Shown here: positions 53,501-64,000 of the stretch, piece after piece | Numbering within the stretch: position 1 is the stretch's first letter | Layout: every line of letters starts with the position of its first letter | Source of the DNA: an uncultured Paracoccaceae bacterium | GTDB taxonomy: Bacteria > Pseudomonadota > Alphaproteobacteria > Rhodobacterales > Rhodobacteraceae | Length of the DNA stretch: 64,000 nucleotides | Direction: 5' to 3' | Assembly (NCBI GenBank): GCA_947498985.1 | Contig: CANMMF010000005.1 | Coordinates: 186,001-250,000, forward strand | The notes under the pieces: model-generated | Told to the model about the DNA's origin: nothing | What the model saw: only the letters and a program-made list of their open reading frames with translations | Databases searched by the model: none | Made by a program: the position numbers and the translations under genes

Positions 53501-54975
53501 GGGCGCGAGCGCTCGGCGTCGAGCAGGCTCAGCTGCAACGCGGCCCGGCGCGCCACATCCTCGAGCCCGACGGACCGGAAGACTGCCAGCGCATCGACCA
53601 GATCCTGTTCATTGCCTTCGGCGCCGCTGGTGAACAGCGCAATCGCGCGCAGGATCACCTCGCCCAGGCGTCCCTCCTCGAGCTGAGCGGCCAGCACCGC
53701 CGGCAAAAGCGCGTCTTCGGCAAACCCGCGGGCGATCTGCTCGGCATGGGGCAGATCCGGGCGCGTTGACGGCGGCGCGCCCCGGGCGATGGCGCGCAGA
53801 AACTGCGTTTCGGCGCTGTCATCGGTCAGCAGCTGCGCCAGCGCCTCGTATTGCGGCGACAGGAAGACCGTGCGCAGTTGCATCCGCGCCGCGCGCCCGT
53901 CAAGCGGGATATCGGCAAGACGGCTGGCATAGATCTCGGCGAAAGGCACAAGCAGCCGCGCGCTGGAGATCTGCGGCCAGAGCCGGGTCAGCGCGGGCCC
54001 CACCGCATTCGGGCTGCCGCGCTCCAGCGCGTCGTCAAAGCGCTGCAGCGCATCGGTGCGGTCCCAGACCCCGCCGGAGGCCGCGGGCTTGCGCAGCGTG
54101 TAGTAGCCCAGCAGCCGGTTGGAGGGCAGCGCGCCGACCCGGGCCAGTCGCTCCGCGGCCTCGATCTGCGCCCGCCAGCCATTGTCGCCCGAAAGGTCGA
54201 GCACCGAAAACGCCAGCGGCAGCGGCGCGGTCGGCAGCGGCTCACCGATCGCCTCGAAGAGCCGGAAATCGAGCGGGGTGGGGCGCACCGGCGGCAGGAG
54301 CGGCGGGCGGCCTTCGTTGATCTGGTCGTCGAGGAAGCGCTCCAGCAGGTCGGCCTTGCGCGCCGAGACCTCCCCCAGCGTGCGCGCGCTTTGCAGCAAC
54401 AGCGCCGCGCGCGGCCAATCGCCCGAGCGGGCAATGCAGAACACCCGCAGGGCCAGATCGCTCGAGAGGTCGGGACGCGCGCGCAGCGTGGCACAGGGCG
54501 CCTCGGCCCGGCCCAGCAGCAGGTTCAGGTCGGCCCAGCGGCGATAGAGCATGCGGGTTTCGTGCCCGGCGATCTCCAGCAGCGCCAGCGTCTCTTCGAC
54601 CGCGCCGTTGCGGGTCAGCCAGTCGAGCCGCGCGGCCAGATGCGGCTCGCCCTGCGAGGGTCCGCGGGGCGGGTCGGCCTCGGCCAGCATCAGCGTGCGC
54701 ATCAGCGTCTGCAACACCGGGACCTGCGGGTCGACGGCGGCGATCAGCTCCTGCAGCCGGTCGGGATCGGAGTTGCGCCAGAGCGAGGCGGGCAGGCCGG
54801 TCACGCTGGGCGGCAGCAGCCCCGCCGCACCCGCGCTCGGCGCATCGAGCGGCATCGCCTCGACCGGCGGCGCGGTGGCGCTGTCGGCCACTGGCGCGGT
54901 CTGCGCCGGACCTTCGCCCGCCAGCATCAGGGCCAGCAGCGACGTGGCGCCAAAGAGATGCGGTCTAATTGGCAT
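53497..54975 (-). CDS. Exported alpha-helical-repeat-like protein of unknown function
   Basis: The 492-residue product has an N-terminal hydrophobic signal (HLFGATSLLALMLAGEGPAQTA) and then a long, leucine- and alanine-rich sequence with helical segments (RMLYRRWADLNLLLGRAEAPC; WRAQIEAAERLARVGALPSNRLLGYYTL) that looks like tetratricopeptide-type repeats. I do not recognise a named family. It overlaps the small membrane gene upstream by 11 bases and xerD downstream by four, so all three are co-translated. The role is unknown. Confidence 0.7.
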   Translation of the reverse strand: MPIRPHLFGATSLLALMLAGEGPAQTAPVADSATAPPVEAMPLDAPSAGAAGLLPPSVTGLPASLWRNSDPDRLQELIAAVDPQVPVLQTLMRTLMLAEADPPRGPSQGEPHLAARLDWLTRNGAVEETLALLEIAGHETRMLYRRWADLNLLLGRAEAPCATLRARPDLSSDLALRVFCIARSGDWPRAALLLQSARTLGEVSARKADLLERFLDDQINEGRPPLLPPVRPTPLDFRLFEAIGEPLPTAPLPLAFSVLDLSGDNGWRAQIEAAERLARVGALPSNRLLGYYTLRKPAASGGVWDRTDALQRFDDALERGSPNAVGPALTRLWPQISSARLLVPFAEIYASRLADIPLDGRAARMQLRTVFLSPQYEALAQLLTDDSAETQFLRAIARGAPPSTRPDLPHAEQIARGFAEDALLPAVLAAQLEEGRLGEVILRAIALFTSGAEGNEQDLVDALAVFRSVGLEDVARRAALQLSLLDAERSRP

Positions 54976-55114
54976 CAAGCTCCACGGGCTGGCGAATCTC
55001 GGTCTGGGGCGGGCTGAAATCGACGCCGAAGAAGGGGCCCAGATAGGCATAGGCAACCAGCGCGATTCCGCCGAGAATCGCCAGGTAAAACAGCCACTTG
55101 ATGATGCGCCACAT
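54965..55114 (-). CDS. Small single-pass membrane protein upstream of xerD
   Basis: This 49-residue frame starts MWRIIKWLFYLAILGGIALVAYAYLGPFF, one membrane helix (about residues 7-27), and ends with a short polar tail. It is first in a three-gene overlapping chain leading to xerD. The ribosome site is weak. The function is unknown; the composition and overlap support a real gene. Confidence 0.65.
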   Translation of the reverse strand: MWRIIKWLFYLAILGGIALVAYAYLGPFFGVDFSPPQTEIRQPVELDAN

Positions 55115-55213
55115 GCTGGCTTGTTTCCCCGCCTCGTGTTTTTTGTAACTTATACCTAGCCTTTTTGGCGTGTTCACGTCATTCACGCAACGACAATAAG
55201 AAATGGGCGGCAT

Positions 55214-55855
55214 ATGGCCGACAAGGTGCAGCAGAGCGACGCCGCAGGCGCGGCAGACCCGTCCCGCGGCACGGCGCAAGGGGGGCGGCCGGTGCTGCAC
55301 AAGACCGTGGTGATGGTGGGCATGATGGGGGCGGGCAAGACCGCCGTGGGGCGCACGCTGGCGGCCCGGCTGGGTGTGCCGTTCCGCGATTCCGATCAGG
55401 AGATCGAGCGCGCCGCCGACCGCACCATCGCCGAGATCTTCGAGCGCGACGGAGAGCCGTTCTTTCGCGACAAGGAAAGTCAGATCATCGACCGGTTGCT
55501 CGACGGCACACCCTGCATCCTGTCGACCGGCGGCGGTGCCTTCATGTCGGCGGCGAACCGGCAGATGGTGTCGCGGAAAGGCGTGTCGGTCTGGCTTGAT
55601 GCGGCGCTCGATCTGCTCTGGAGCCGGGTGCGCCACAAGGACACCCGCCCGCTGCTGCGCGGCGCCAACCCTTACGGAAAGCTCGCCGATCTCTACAAGG
55701 CGCGGGTGCCGGTCTATGCGCTGGCGGATCTGACCGTGACCTCTGAGCCGGGGCTGAGCCTCGAGGGCATGGCGCGGCGGGTCGATGCGGTGCTGCAGGA
55801 AAGCCGCGCCGACGTGTTGTCGCGCCCGGATGCAGGAGGCCCGGATGGTGGCTGA
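55214..55855 (+). CDS. aroK: Shikimate kinase
   Basis: This enzyme (213 residues) phosphorylates shikimate in aromatic amino acid synthesis. It has Walker A VGMMGAGKTAVGRTLA, the shikimate-binding DSDQEIE and ERDGEPFFRDKE, STGGGAFM and the lid arginine in DTRPLL. The first 28 residues before HKTVVMVG are a low-complexity extension, and the real start could be further in. It overlaps aroB by 11 bases. Confidence 0.95.
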   Translation: MADKVQQSDAAGAADPSRGTAQGGRPVLHKTVVMVGMMGAGKTAVGRTLAARLGVPFRDSDQEIERAADRTIAEIFERDGEPFFRDKESQIIDRLLDGTPCILSTGGGAFMSAANRQMVSRKGVSVWLDAALDLLWSRVRHKDTRPLLRGANPYGKLADLYKARVPVYALADLTVTSEPGLSLEGMARRVDAVLQESRADVLSRPDAGGPDGG

Positions 55856-56975
55856 GATCGAAACCGTGCCGGTGCCGCTGCCGGGCCGCGCCTATGACGT
55901 GCGCATCGGCGACGGGCTGATCGCGCGCGCAGGTCAGCAGATCGCGCCGTTGCTGCACCGCCCGCGCGTGGCGATTGTCAGCGACGAGAATGTGGCGGCG
56001 CTGCATCTGCAGGCGTTGCAATCGGCGCTTGCGGATGAGGGCATCGGGAGCGCGGCGCTGACCCTGCCCGCCGGAGAGGCCACCAAAAGCTGGCCGCACC
56101 TCACGCGCACGGTCGAGTGGCTGCTCGACGAACGGATCGAGCGCCGCGACGTGGTGATTGCCCTCGGCGGCGGTGTGATCGGCGATCTTGTGGGCTTTGC
56201 CGCCGCCATCCTGCGCCGCGGCGTGCGGTTTGTGCAGCTGCCGACCTCGCTTCTGGCGCAGGTCGACAGCTCGGTCGGCGGCAAGACCGGGATCAACACC
56301 GGCCACGGCAAGAACCTTGTGGGCGCGTTTCACCAACCCGCACTGGTGCTTGCCGATACCGGCATCCTGTCGACCCTGACGCCGCGGGATTTTCTGGCCG
56401 GGTATGGCGAGGTGGTGAAATACGGGCTGCTGGGAGATGCGGCGTTTTTCGAGTGGCTGGAGCTGAACGGCGCGGCGGCGGCGGCAGGCGATATGGGTGC
56501 GCGCATCCACGCGGTGCGCCGCTCGGTCGAGATGAAGGCCGAGATCGTGTTGCGTGACGAGACCGAGCAGGGCGACCGCGCGCTGCTCAATCTCGGCCAC
56601 ACGTTCTGCCACGCGCTGGAGGCGGCAACGGGTTATTCCGACCGTCTGCTGCATGGCGAAGGCGTGGCGGTGGGCTGTGCGCTGGCCTTTGAGCTGTCCT
56701 CGCGCCTGGGGCTCTGCGCGCAGGAGGATCCGTCCCGCGTGCGCGCGCATCTGCGGCAGATGGGCATGAAGACGGATCTTGCGGATATCCCCGGCGAATT
56801 GCCGGGGGCGGAGGCTTTGCTGGACCTGATGGGGCAGGACAAGAAGGTGGTGGACGGGCAGCTGCGCTTTATTCTGGCGCGCGGCATCGGGCGGGCCTTT
56901 GTCACGGCAGAGGTGCCGCAGGACGCGGTGACGCGCTTGCTGCAGGATTCGCTGTCGGAGCGGGCGCGCGGCTAG
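55845..56975 (+). CDS. aroB: 3-dehydroquinate synthase
   Basis: AroB (376 residues) makes 3-dehydroquinate from DAHP with NAD and a divalent metal. It shows ALGGGVIGDLVGFAAA, LPTSLLAQVDSSVGGKTGIN, the metal ligands in EVVKYGLL, LNLGHTFCHALE and LLHGEGVAVG. ATG at 55845 follows AGGAGG with good spacing inside the 3' end of aroK. It is translationally coupled to aroK, the common arrangement. Confidence 0.96.
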   Translation: MVAEIETVPVPLPGRAYDVRIGDGLIARAGQQIAPLLHRPRVAIVSDENVAALHLQALQSALADEGIGSAALTLPAGEATKSWPHLTRTVEWLLDERIERRDVVIALGGGVIGDLVGFAAAILRRGVRFVQLPTSLLAQVDSSVGGKTGINTGHGKNLVGAFHQPALVLADTGILSTLTPRDFLAGYGEVVKYGLLGDAAFFEWLELNGAAAAAGDMGARIHAVRRSVEMKAEIVLRDETEQGDRALLNLGHTFCHALEAATGYSDRLLHGEGVAVGCALAFELSSRLGLCAQEDPSRVRAHLRQMGMKTDLADIPGELPGAEALLDLMGQDKKVVDGQLRFILARGIGRAFVTAEVPQDAVTRLLQDSLSERARG

Positions 56976-57153
56976 AAGGGGTTTTGGATCAAACTGACCG
57001 GTGACGGTGGTCTGCAAGGCGCGGAGTGGCAGAAACGCCATCTCTGCGAAGCACCTGCGGCAATGGCTCCCGGACGTCTCCGGCCAACCGGTATTGACCC
57101 CGGACAGCCCTGATCCTGGTCAGGTCCGGCGGAACACATCCGCATTCCCACCG

Positions 57154-58110
57154 TCAGCCTCGCGTCCGGCTCTCGAACACGAACCCCAGCAGGTTCATCA
57201 GCAGCTGCGCGGCCAGGATCGACGTGCTGCCGGTGGGGTCGTAATCCGGCGCGACCTCGACCAGATCGATCCCCACAACCGGATGCGCGCGGGTCACGGC
57301 CTGCAGCACCTCCAGAACGTCATAGTAGAGAAACCCGCCATGGCTCGGCGTGCCGGTGCCGGGCGCGATGGACGGGCAGAACGCGTCGATATCGATGGTG
57401 ATGTAGACCGGCGCGCCAGCGGGCAGCCGGGCGGCCACGGCCGCGGGCCCCAGAGCGCGGGCCTGCCGCACCGACAGGATGTCCGAGCCGCGGGCGCGGG
57501 CGTCCTCGTACCCCTCGCGGGCGGTGGAGCTGACATTGCGGATGCCCAGCTGCGTCAGCCCCGACACGAAGGGTTTTTCGGAGGCGCGCCGCATCGGATT
57601 GCCATGGCCGCGCGTCACCCCGTGGCGCTCGTCGACAAAGTCGAGATGCGCGTCGATCTGCAATATGTGGAACGGCGCATGGCCCTCAAAGGCCTCGATG
57701 CAGGGGATGTTGACCGAATGATCGCCACCGATCACCACCGGCAGGGCGCCCGCGCGCAGGCAGGCCTCGACCCCTGCGCGGATATTGGCATGGCTCTGTA
57801 CCGTGTCCGTGTGCACGATATCGGCGTCCCCCAGATCGACGATCCAGACGTCGGAGCCCAGATACGTCACATCGTCCTCGTGATCGTAAGCGCCGGCATG
57901 CCCGAAGGAAAACAGCGTCGAGGCCTCGCGCACCCCGCGCGGCCCGAAGCGCGCGCCCGCCCGCCATTGCGTGCCCGCATCGAAAGGCGCGCCAAGGATC
58001 GCGGCATCGGCGTCGATGGCGCTCCAGTCGGGCATATGGGGCTTGCGGGCAAAGGTGCAGATGCCGGTGAAGGGCAGATCGAGGCGGCCGCCGTCATATC
58101 CGTGGCGCAT
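57154..58110 (-). CDS. Ureohydrolase, agmatinase-like
   Basis: This 318-residue binuclear manganese enzyme of the arginase family has metal ligands in GGDHSV, DAHLDF and DIDAFCPSIAPGTG. The last motif is typical of agmatinase and guanidinobutyrase/guanidinopropionase rather than arginase. It releases urea from agmatine or a guanidino acid; agmatine would link it to putrescine and to SpeD at 30 kb. ATG at 58110 follows AGGAGAG. Exact substrate uncertain. Confidence 0.85.
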   Translation of the reverse strand: MRHGYDGGRLDLPFTGICTFARKPHMPDWSAIDADAAILGAPFDAGTQWRAGARFGPRGVREASTLFSFGHAGAYDHEDDVTYLGSDVWIVDLGDADIVHTDTVQSHANIRAGVEACLRAGALPVVIGGDHSVNIPCIEAFEGHAPFHILQIDAHLDFVDERHGVTRGHGNPMRRASEKPFVSGLTQLGIRNVSSTAREGYEDARARGSDILSVRQARALGPAAVAARLPAGAPVYITIDIDAFCPSIAPGTGTPSHGGFLYYDVLEVLQAVTRAHPVVGIDLVEVAPDYDPTGSTSILAAQLLMNLLGFVFESRTRG

Positions 58111-59960
<1,850 letters not shown>

Positions 59961-59967
59961 GCGCCCG

Positions 59968-61119
59968 ATGACCCCGGCCGCGCGGATCGCTGCCGCCATC
60001 GACGTGCTCGACCGCGTGGCCGCGGGCAGCCCGGCGGAAAAAGCGCTGCTGACATGGTCGCGCGGCGCACGTTATGCGGGATCGAAGGACCGCGCCGCGG
60101 TGCGCGATCACGTGTTCGAGGCGTTGCGCCGCTGGCGCAGCTCCGCGCAGCGCGGCGGCGCGGAGACCGGGCGCGGCCGCATGATCGGGCTGCTGCGCGA
60201 GGCCGGTGTCGATCCGGCGGCGCTTTTTACAGGTGAGGGCCACGCGCCCGCGCCTTTGTCGGAGGCAGAGCGCGCGGGCGGGACCGAGCCGGAGGGGCTC
60301 GCCGCCTGGGATATCCCCGACTGGCTGGGCGACGCGTTTGCCCGGAGCCTCGGCGCGCAGGCCGGAGTCACCGCCAACCTCCTGCGTCACCGCGCGCCGG
60401 TGGGTTTGCGGGTCAACATTCTGAAATCAAACGTGGATCAGGCCATCACCGCCTTGGCCGAGCAGGGGATCTCCGCGGTGCCGTGCCCGCTCTCGCCAAC
60501 CGCGCTGATCGTGCAGGACGGCGCCCGGAAAGTGGCGCGCAGTGCAGCCTATCTTGGCGGGCAAGTCGAGCTGCAGGATGCCGCGAGCCAGGCGGTGGTG
60601 GACGCCTTGCCGCTTGTCCCCGGCGCGCATGTGCTCGATTTTTGTGCAGGTGGCGGTGGCAAGGCGCTGGCGATCTCGGCACGGTTGGGCGGCAGGCGGG
60701 TCTTTGCCCATGACGCAGATCCCGCACGCATGCGCGATCTGCCCGACCGCGCCCGCCGCGCCGGGGCCGACATCGATACGGTGGCGGCACCTGCGGGCCG
60801 TTACGATCTTGTGCTGGCTGACGCGCCCTGTTCGGGCAGCGGGGCGTGGCGGCGTGCGCCGGAAGGCAAGTGGCGGCTCACGCCGGACCGGCTGGCAGAG
60901 CTTTGCGCGACTCAGGCAGCGATACTCGATACTTGCGCGACATATGTCGCCCCCGGAGGCGTGCTCGCCTACGCCACCTGCTCGCTGCTGGAGGCCGAGA
61001 ATGCCGGTCAGGCCGCGGGCTTTCTGGCCCGCCACTCCGAATGGCGCGAAACCCTGCGCCAGAGCTTTGCCCTCAGCGAGGAAAACGACGGGCTCTTTGT
61101 GGTTTGTTTTTCGAAATAG
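59968..61119 (+). CDS. rsmB: 16S rRNA (cytosine-C5)-methyltransferase, RsmB family
   Basis: This 383-residue RsmB/NOL1 family enzyme has an N-terminal NusB-like RNA-binding region and a SAM-dependent core with HVLDFCAGGGGKALAISA, the motif IV cysteine LADAPCSGSGAWRRAP and motif VI cysteine AYATCSLLEAEN. Two cysteines are the hallmark of RNA m5C methyltransferases. The probable target is C967 of 16S rRNA. ATG at 59968. Confidence 0.9.
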   Translation: MTPAARIAAAIDVLDRVAAGSPAEKALLTWSRGARYAGSKDRAAVRDHVFEALRRWRSSAQRGGAETGRGRMIGLLREAGVDPAALFTGEGHAPAPLSEAERAGGTEPEGLAAWDIPDWLGDAFARSLGAQAGVTANLLRHRAPVGLRVNILKSNVDQAITALAEQGISAVPCPLSPTALIVQDGARKVARSAAYLGGQVELQDAASQAVVDALPLVPGAHVLDFCAGGGGKALAISARLGGRRVFAHDADPARMRDLPDRARRAGADIDTVAAPAGRYDLVLADAPCSGSGAWRRAPEGKWRLTPDRLAELCATQAAILDTCATYVAPGGVLAYATCSLLEAENAGQAAGFLARHSEWRETLRQSFALSEENDGLFVVCFSK

Positions 61120-61127
61120 GCTCGTTT

Positions 61128-61140
61128 ACGGTTCAACCGT
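61128..61140. terminator. Palindrome after rsmB
   Basis: ACGGTT-c-AACCGT, a 6-bp perfect palindrome just after the rsmB stop. It may be part of a weak terminator or an additional regulator site for cckA. Confidence 0.35.
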
Positions 61141-61160
61141 GAGGTGAGCGCGCGTCGCGG

Positions 61161-61175
61161 TTAACCTGTGGTTAA
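61161..61175 (+). promoter_or_regulatory. Exact CtrA box upstream of cckA
   Basis: TTAACCTGTGGTTAA is an exact TTAA-N7-TTAA match and is itself palindromic (TTAACC-tgt-GGTTAA). It directly abuts the first possible cckA start (GTG 61176), which argues that translation really begins downstream. Confidence 0.75.
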
Positions 61176-61223
61176 GTGCACGTGACGCAGAGTGGCGGAA
61201 ACGAATCGAAGGCGGTATTTTTT

Positions 61224-63509
61224 GTGAATGCACAGGCGAGTGACGGAATCGGCCCCGGTCTGGCACAGTTGAGCGGTGCAATCGGCCTGCTGGTGCTGGC
61301 GGTGGCCTCGATGGTCGGCGCGCTCATGCTCGATCAGGTGCCGCTGCAGCTGGGCCTCTGGGCCGCCACCGGCGCGCTGGCGATCATGGGGCTGGGCTGG
61401 CTCGCCATTCTATATTTCCGGAAACTGCAGGACAAATGGCAACGCGCGATCCTGGCGCGGGTGATCGAACGCGATCCCGGCTACTGCTTTATCTGCGACA
61501 GCGAGGGCATGGTGCTCGATGCCAATGCCGCCGCGCGGGCCCGGTTTCCGGTGGCGCTGCAGCAAACGCTTGCGGCCACGCTGCGCGAGGTCTTTGCCAG
61601 CTCCGAAGGGATCGTCTACCGGCTGCAGCAGAAATCGCTCAACGATGGCGCGGCAGTAGAGGATATCACCAGCCATTCCGAAGGCATGCGCGTGCATGTG
61701 CGCAGCGTCTCCGACGGGCTGGCGGTCTGGCGGCTCGACACCGACACGCTGCGCGGCGCCTCGTTGCGGCGCGACGACCGCCCGACGCTGACACTGGGGC
61801 GCAACGGGGCGGTGCTCTACATGAGCCCCGCGGCGCGCACGCTGATCGGCAGCCGCGCCAAGGGGCTCGACGAGATCCTCGAGGATCTGCCGCTGCGCCC
61901 CGGCGGCGTGCACCTGCTCAAGGGGTCGTCCCCGGAACAGCGGCTGCTGGTGCATTGCAACGAGATCGGGGCCGGGCGGCAGGAACTGACGCTGAGCCCG
62001 GTCGAGGATGTGGTGGCCGAACAGGGCTCGGGCAGTTTTGACGCGCTGCCGGTGCCGCTGCTCAAGGTGGCACCCGACGGGCGGCTCCTGCGGGCCAATC
62101 CCGAAGCGCGGCGACTGCTCAATCTGGAGGCCGACCAGCTCGGCAATCTGGCCGAACATATGGAGGGGCTCGGTCGCGCCCTGCGCACATGGCTGCAGGA
62201 GGCGGCGGAACGGCGCGGTTTGCACCGGTCGGAATTCCTGCGCCTGACGCGCGCGGATCAGGAGATCTTTGTCCAGGTCACGCTCAATCGCGTGGTCGAG
62301 GATGGTGAGCCTTTGCTGGTTGCGGTACTGAACGACGCCACCGAGCTCAAGACGCTCGAGGCGCAGTTTGTCCAGAGCCAGAAAATGCAGGCCATCGGGC
62401 AGCTTGCGGGCGGTGTGGCGCATGATTTCAACAACCTGCTCACCGCGATCTCGGGCCATTGCGACCTGATGCTGCTGCGCCATGACCAGGGCGATCCGGA
62501 TTACGGCGATCTGGTGCAGATCAACCAGAACGCCAACCGGGCCGCCGCGCTCGTGGGCCAGTTGCTGGCGTTTTCGCGCAAGCAGACCATGCGCCCGGAA
62601 GTGCTGGACCTGCGCGACACGCTGTCGGATCTCACCCATCTGCTCAACCGTCTGGTGGGGGAGCGTGTGCGGCTGTCGCTGCGCCACGACCCGATCCTGC
62701 CGTCGATCCATGGCGACCGGCGGCAGCTCGAACAGGTGATGATGAACCTGGTGGTGAACGCCCGCGACGCGATGGCCGAAGGCGGCGAGATCGTGATCGA
62801 GACGGAGCGGCGGGTGCTGCGCGAGAACCTCACCCGCGACCGCGCCGTGGTGCCGCCGGGCACCTATGTCTGCGTGCGGGTGAGCGACGAGGGCTGCGGC
62901 ATCCCGCCCGACAAGCTGCAAAAGGTGTTCGAGCCGTTCTTTACCACAAAAGGCACCGGCGAGGGCACCGGGCTTGGCCTCTCCACGGTCTACGGCATCG
63001 TCAAGCAATCGGGCGGATACGTCTTTGTCGACAGCGTGTTGGGGCAGGGGTCGAGCTTTACGCTGCTGTTCCCGGCCCATGAGCGCCGCGAGGAAGAGCA
63101 ACCGGCGCCGCTCGCGCCCGCCGCGCGGAAACTGGCCGCCAAAGGGTCCGGCGTGGTGCTTCTGGTCGAGGACGAAGCGCCGGTGCGCGCCTTTGCCGCC
63201 CGTGCCCTGCGCCTGCGCGGCTACACCGTGATCGAGGCCGAGACCGCGGAAGAAGCGCTGGAGATCCTCGACGATCAGGACATGGTGGTCGACATCTTCG
63301 TGACCGATGTGGTGATGCCTGGCATGGACGGGCCGACATGGGTGCGCAAGGCCCGCGAGACCCGCCCCGAAGTCAGCGTCGTCTTTGTCTCGGGCTATGC
63401 AGAAGACGCCTTTGGCGAAGGCCGCGACGAGATCCCCAATTCGGTGTTCCTGCCCAAACCGTTCTCTCTCAACGACCTGACAGAGACGGTGCACCGCCAG
63501 ATCGACTGA
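61224..63509 (+). CDS. cckA: Hybrid sensor histidine kinase CckA
   Basis: CckA feeds phosphate through ChpT to CtrA. The product (761 residues from this start) has two membrane helices ([18 protein letters not shown] and [22 protein letters not shown]), two PAS-like regions, a HisKA domain with His400 in [11 protein letters not shown], HATPase motifs [21 protein letters not shown] and [13 protein letters not shown], and a C-terminal receiver with the aspartate in [13 protein letters not shown] prefer GTG at 61224 (16 codons inside the longest frame from 61176) because the exact CtrA box ends at 61175 and GAAGGCGG lies upstream; the start remains uncertain. Confidence 0.93.
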   Translation: MNAQASDGIGPGLAQLSGAIGLLVLAVASMVGALMLDQVPLQLGLWAATGALAIMGLGWLAILYFRKLQDKWQRAILARVIERDPGYCFICDSEGMVLDANAAARARFPVALQQTLAATLREVFASSEGIVYRLQQKSLNDGAAVEDITSHSEGMRVHVRSVSDGLAVWRLDTDTLRGASLRRDDRPTLTLGRNGAVLYMSPAARTLIGSRAKGLDEILEDLPLRPGGVHLLKGSSPEQRLLVHCNEIGAGRQELTLSPVEDVVAEQGSGSFDALPVPLLKVAPDGRLLRANPEARRLLNLEADQLGNLAEHMEGLGRALRTWLQEAAERRGLHRSEFLRLTRADQEIFVQVTLNRVVEDGEPLLVAVLNDATELKTLEAQFVQSQKMQAIGQLAGGVAHDFNNLLTAISGHCDLMLLRHDQGDPDYGDLVQINQNANRAAALVGQLLAFSRKQTMRPEVLDLRDTLSDLTHLLNRLVGERVRLSLRHDPILPSIHGDRRQLEQVMMNLVVNARDAMAEGGEIVIETERRVLRENLTRDRAVVPPGTYVCVRVSDEGCGIPPDKLQKVFEPFFTTKGTGEGTGLGLSTVYGIVKQSGGYVFVDSVLGQGSSFTLLFPAHERREEEQPAPLAPAARKLAAKGSGVVLLVEDEAPVRAFAARALRLRGYTVIEAETAEEALEILDDQDMVVDIFVTDVVMPGMDGPTWVRKARETRPEVSVVFVSGYAEDAFGEGRDEIPNSVFLPKPFSLNDLTETVHRQID

Positions 63510-63649
63510 CGCGCGGCGACGCGGCCCCGGCTGTCGCACAGATGGCCTGCAACGCCATGCAGAGAACCTGACACACGAATGGCCGCCTGCAATCAAGGAT
63601 TTCAACGCGTTACGTGATGCGCGATGGATCGGGTACTTCGTCAGGCGCT

Positions 63650-64000
63650 TTAGCTCGCGCGCTCCCAGATCGCAAAATCCTCGGCCTGCTTGCGGCGCAG
63701 CTTGGCCTCCGTCTCTGCAGAAAGCGCGGTGTCGCGCCGCGGAGAGACGTTTTCGCGGGGCAAAGCGATCTCGGTGCCCAGCCGGTCTTCGAGAAATGCC
63801 AGCAAGCCTGACTGGTTTTCGTATTTGAACAGATGATCGACTGTGACACCGTTGGGCCGCGGCTCCACAAATTTTGCCTGGCTGCCGACATTGGCAAATG
63901 GCGGGCGCTCGCCGGTTGCATAAGCCTGGCAGAACGCGTCGAAGCTGAGGCCGCGTGTCGAGGTCGGTTTGCCCTCGAGAAACCCGCGCTGGCGATAGCG
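63650..64000 (-). CDS. Sulfotransferase-family protein, C-terminal fragment
   Basis: The last 116 codons of a gene that enters from the right edge. The visible part has GLSFDAFCQAY, NVGSQAKFVEP, VTVDHLFKYENQSGLLAFLEDRLG and RENVSPRRD, a pattern found at the end of sulfotransferase family 2 proteins (variant of the heparan-sulfate/HNK-1 type). It ends ERAS-stop at 63650. It is convergent with cckA. The family call is moderate because the PAPS-binding part is outside the window. Confidence 0.65.
   Translation of the reverse strand, partial: RYRQRGFLEGKPTSTRGLSFDAFCQAYATGERPPFANVGSQAKFVEPRPNGVTVDHLFKYENQSGLLAFLEDRLGTEIALPRENVSPRRDTALSAETEAKLRRKQAEDFAIWERAS

Noticed and set aside
61176-61223. 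First 16 codons of the longest cckA frame as coding
   Set aside because: The exact CtrA box ends at the first base of this frame, so the DNA is more likely promoter/leader; kept as an open question.

Overview
This 64 kb window is high-GC chromosomal DNA from an alphaproteobacterium of the order Rhodobacterales (Roseobacter group). The evidence is the sciP-ctrA pair plus a cckA hybrid kinase, SOS boxes of the alphaproteobacterial form GTTC-N7-GTTC, an FnrL-type box, trmFO, a class 1B speD, many sulfotransferase and glycine-cleavage-T-type oxidoreductase genes, and roseobacter-like gene order (aroKB divergent from xerD; uvrA next to a von Willebrand protein). Most of it is core genome. I saw no tRNA, rRNA, CRISPR array, insertion sequence or prophage.

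Layout. 1-7.8 kb: an alpha-glucoside uptake and hydrolysis cluster. A LacI-type regulator and the start of a family 1 beta-glucosidase are divergent from aglE-F-G-A-K, with two palindromic operators between them and a strong terminator after aglK. 7.9-14.4 kb: a ClbS/DfsB-like protein, a secreted von Willebrand protein with six tandem 87-residue modules, SOS-controlled uvrA and a small FnrL-linked membrane protein. 14.5-17.7 kb: valine/isobutyrate catabolism, with 3-hydroxyisobutyryl-CoA hydrolase fused in frame to 3-hydroxyisobutyrate dehydrogenase. 17.8-24.4 kb: mnmA, sciP, ctrA, ligA and recG. 24.5-24.9 kb: a 40-residue membrane peptide gene with an SOS box and its own terminator. 25-32 kb: housekeeping genes (Fe-S scaffold-like, hisI, gluQ, methyltransferase, trmFO, enoyl-CoA hydratase, thioesterase, speD, rplM-rpsI). 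32-41.7 kb: mixed accessory genes (glycosyltransferases, sulfotransferase, TetR regulator, ppk2, ccmE, an alpha/beta hydrolase, a MetA-family acyltransferase with the acetyl-CoA-type residue, a P-loop protein, an EamA transporter). 42-49.7 kb: two paralogous FAD/GcvT oxidoreductases around an AT-rich intergenic region, a HpcH/HpaI aldolase and a DUF2254 protein. 49.8-57 kb: a GAF/HisKA_2 kinase, corC, xerD with two overlapping genes of unknown function, and aroK-aroB. 57-64 kb: a ureohydrolase, guaB, rsmB, cckA and the end of a second sulfotransferase.

How the parts work together. Candidate CtrA boxes lie upstream of sciP, ctrA and cckA, so three members of the CtrA phosphorelay appear to be wired into one feedback circuit here. 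DNA repair is represented by uvrA, recG and ligA, and the small SOS peptide lies directly behind recG. The agl genes form a complete import-and-hydrolysis route for alpha-glucosides. Two families of short intergenic repeats (a 54-bp element in three copies and a GC hairpin plus trailer in four copies) are scattered between unrelated genes.
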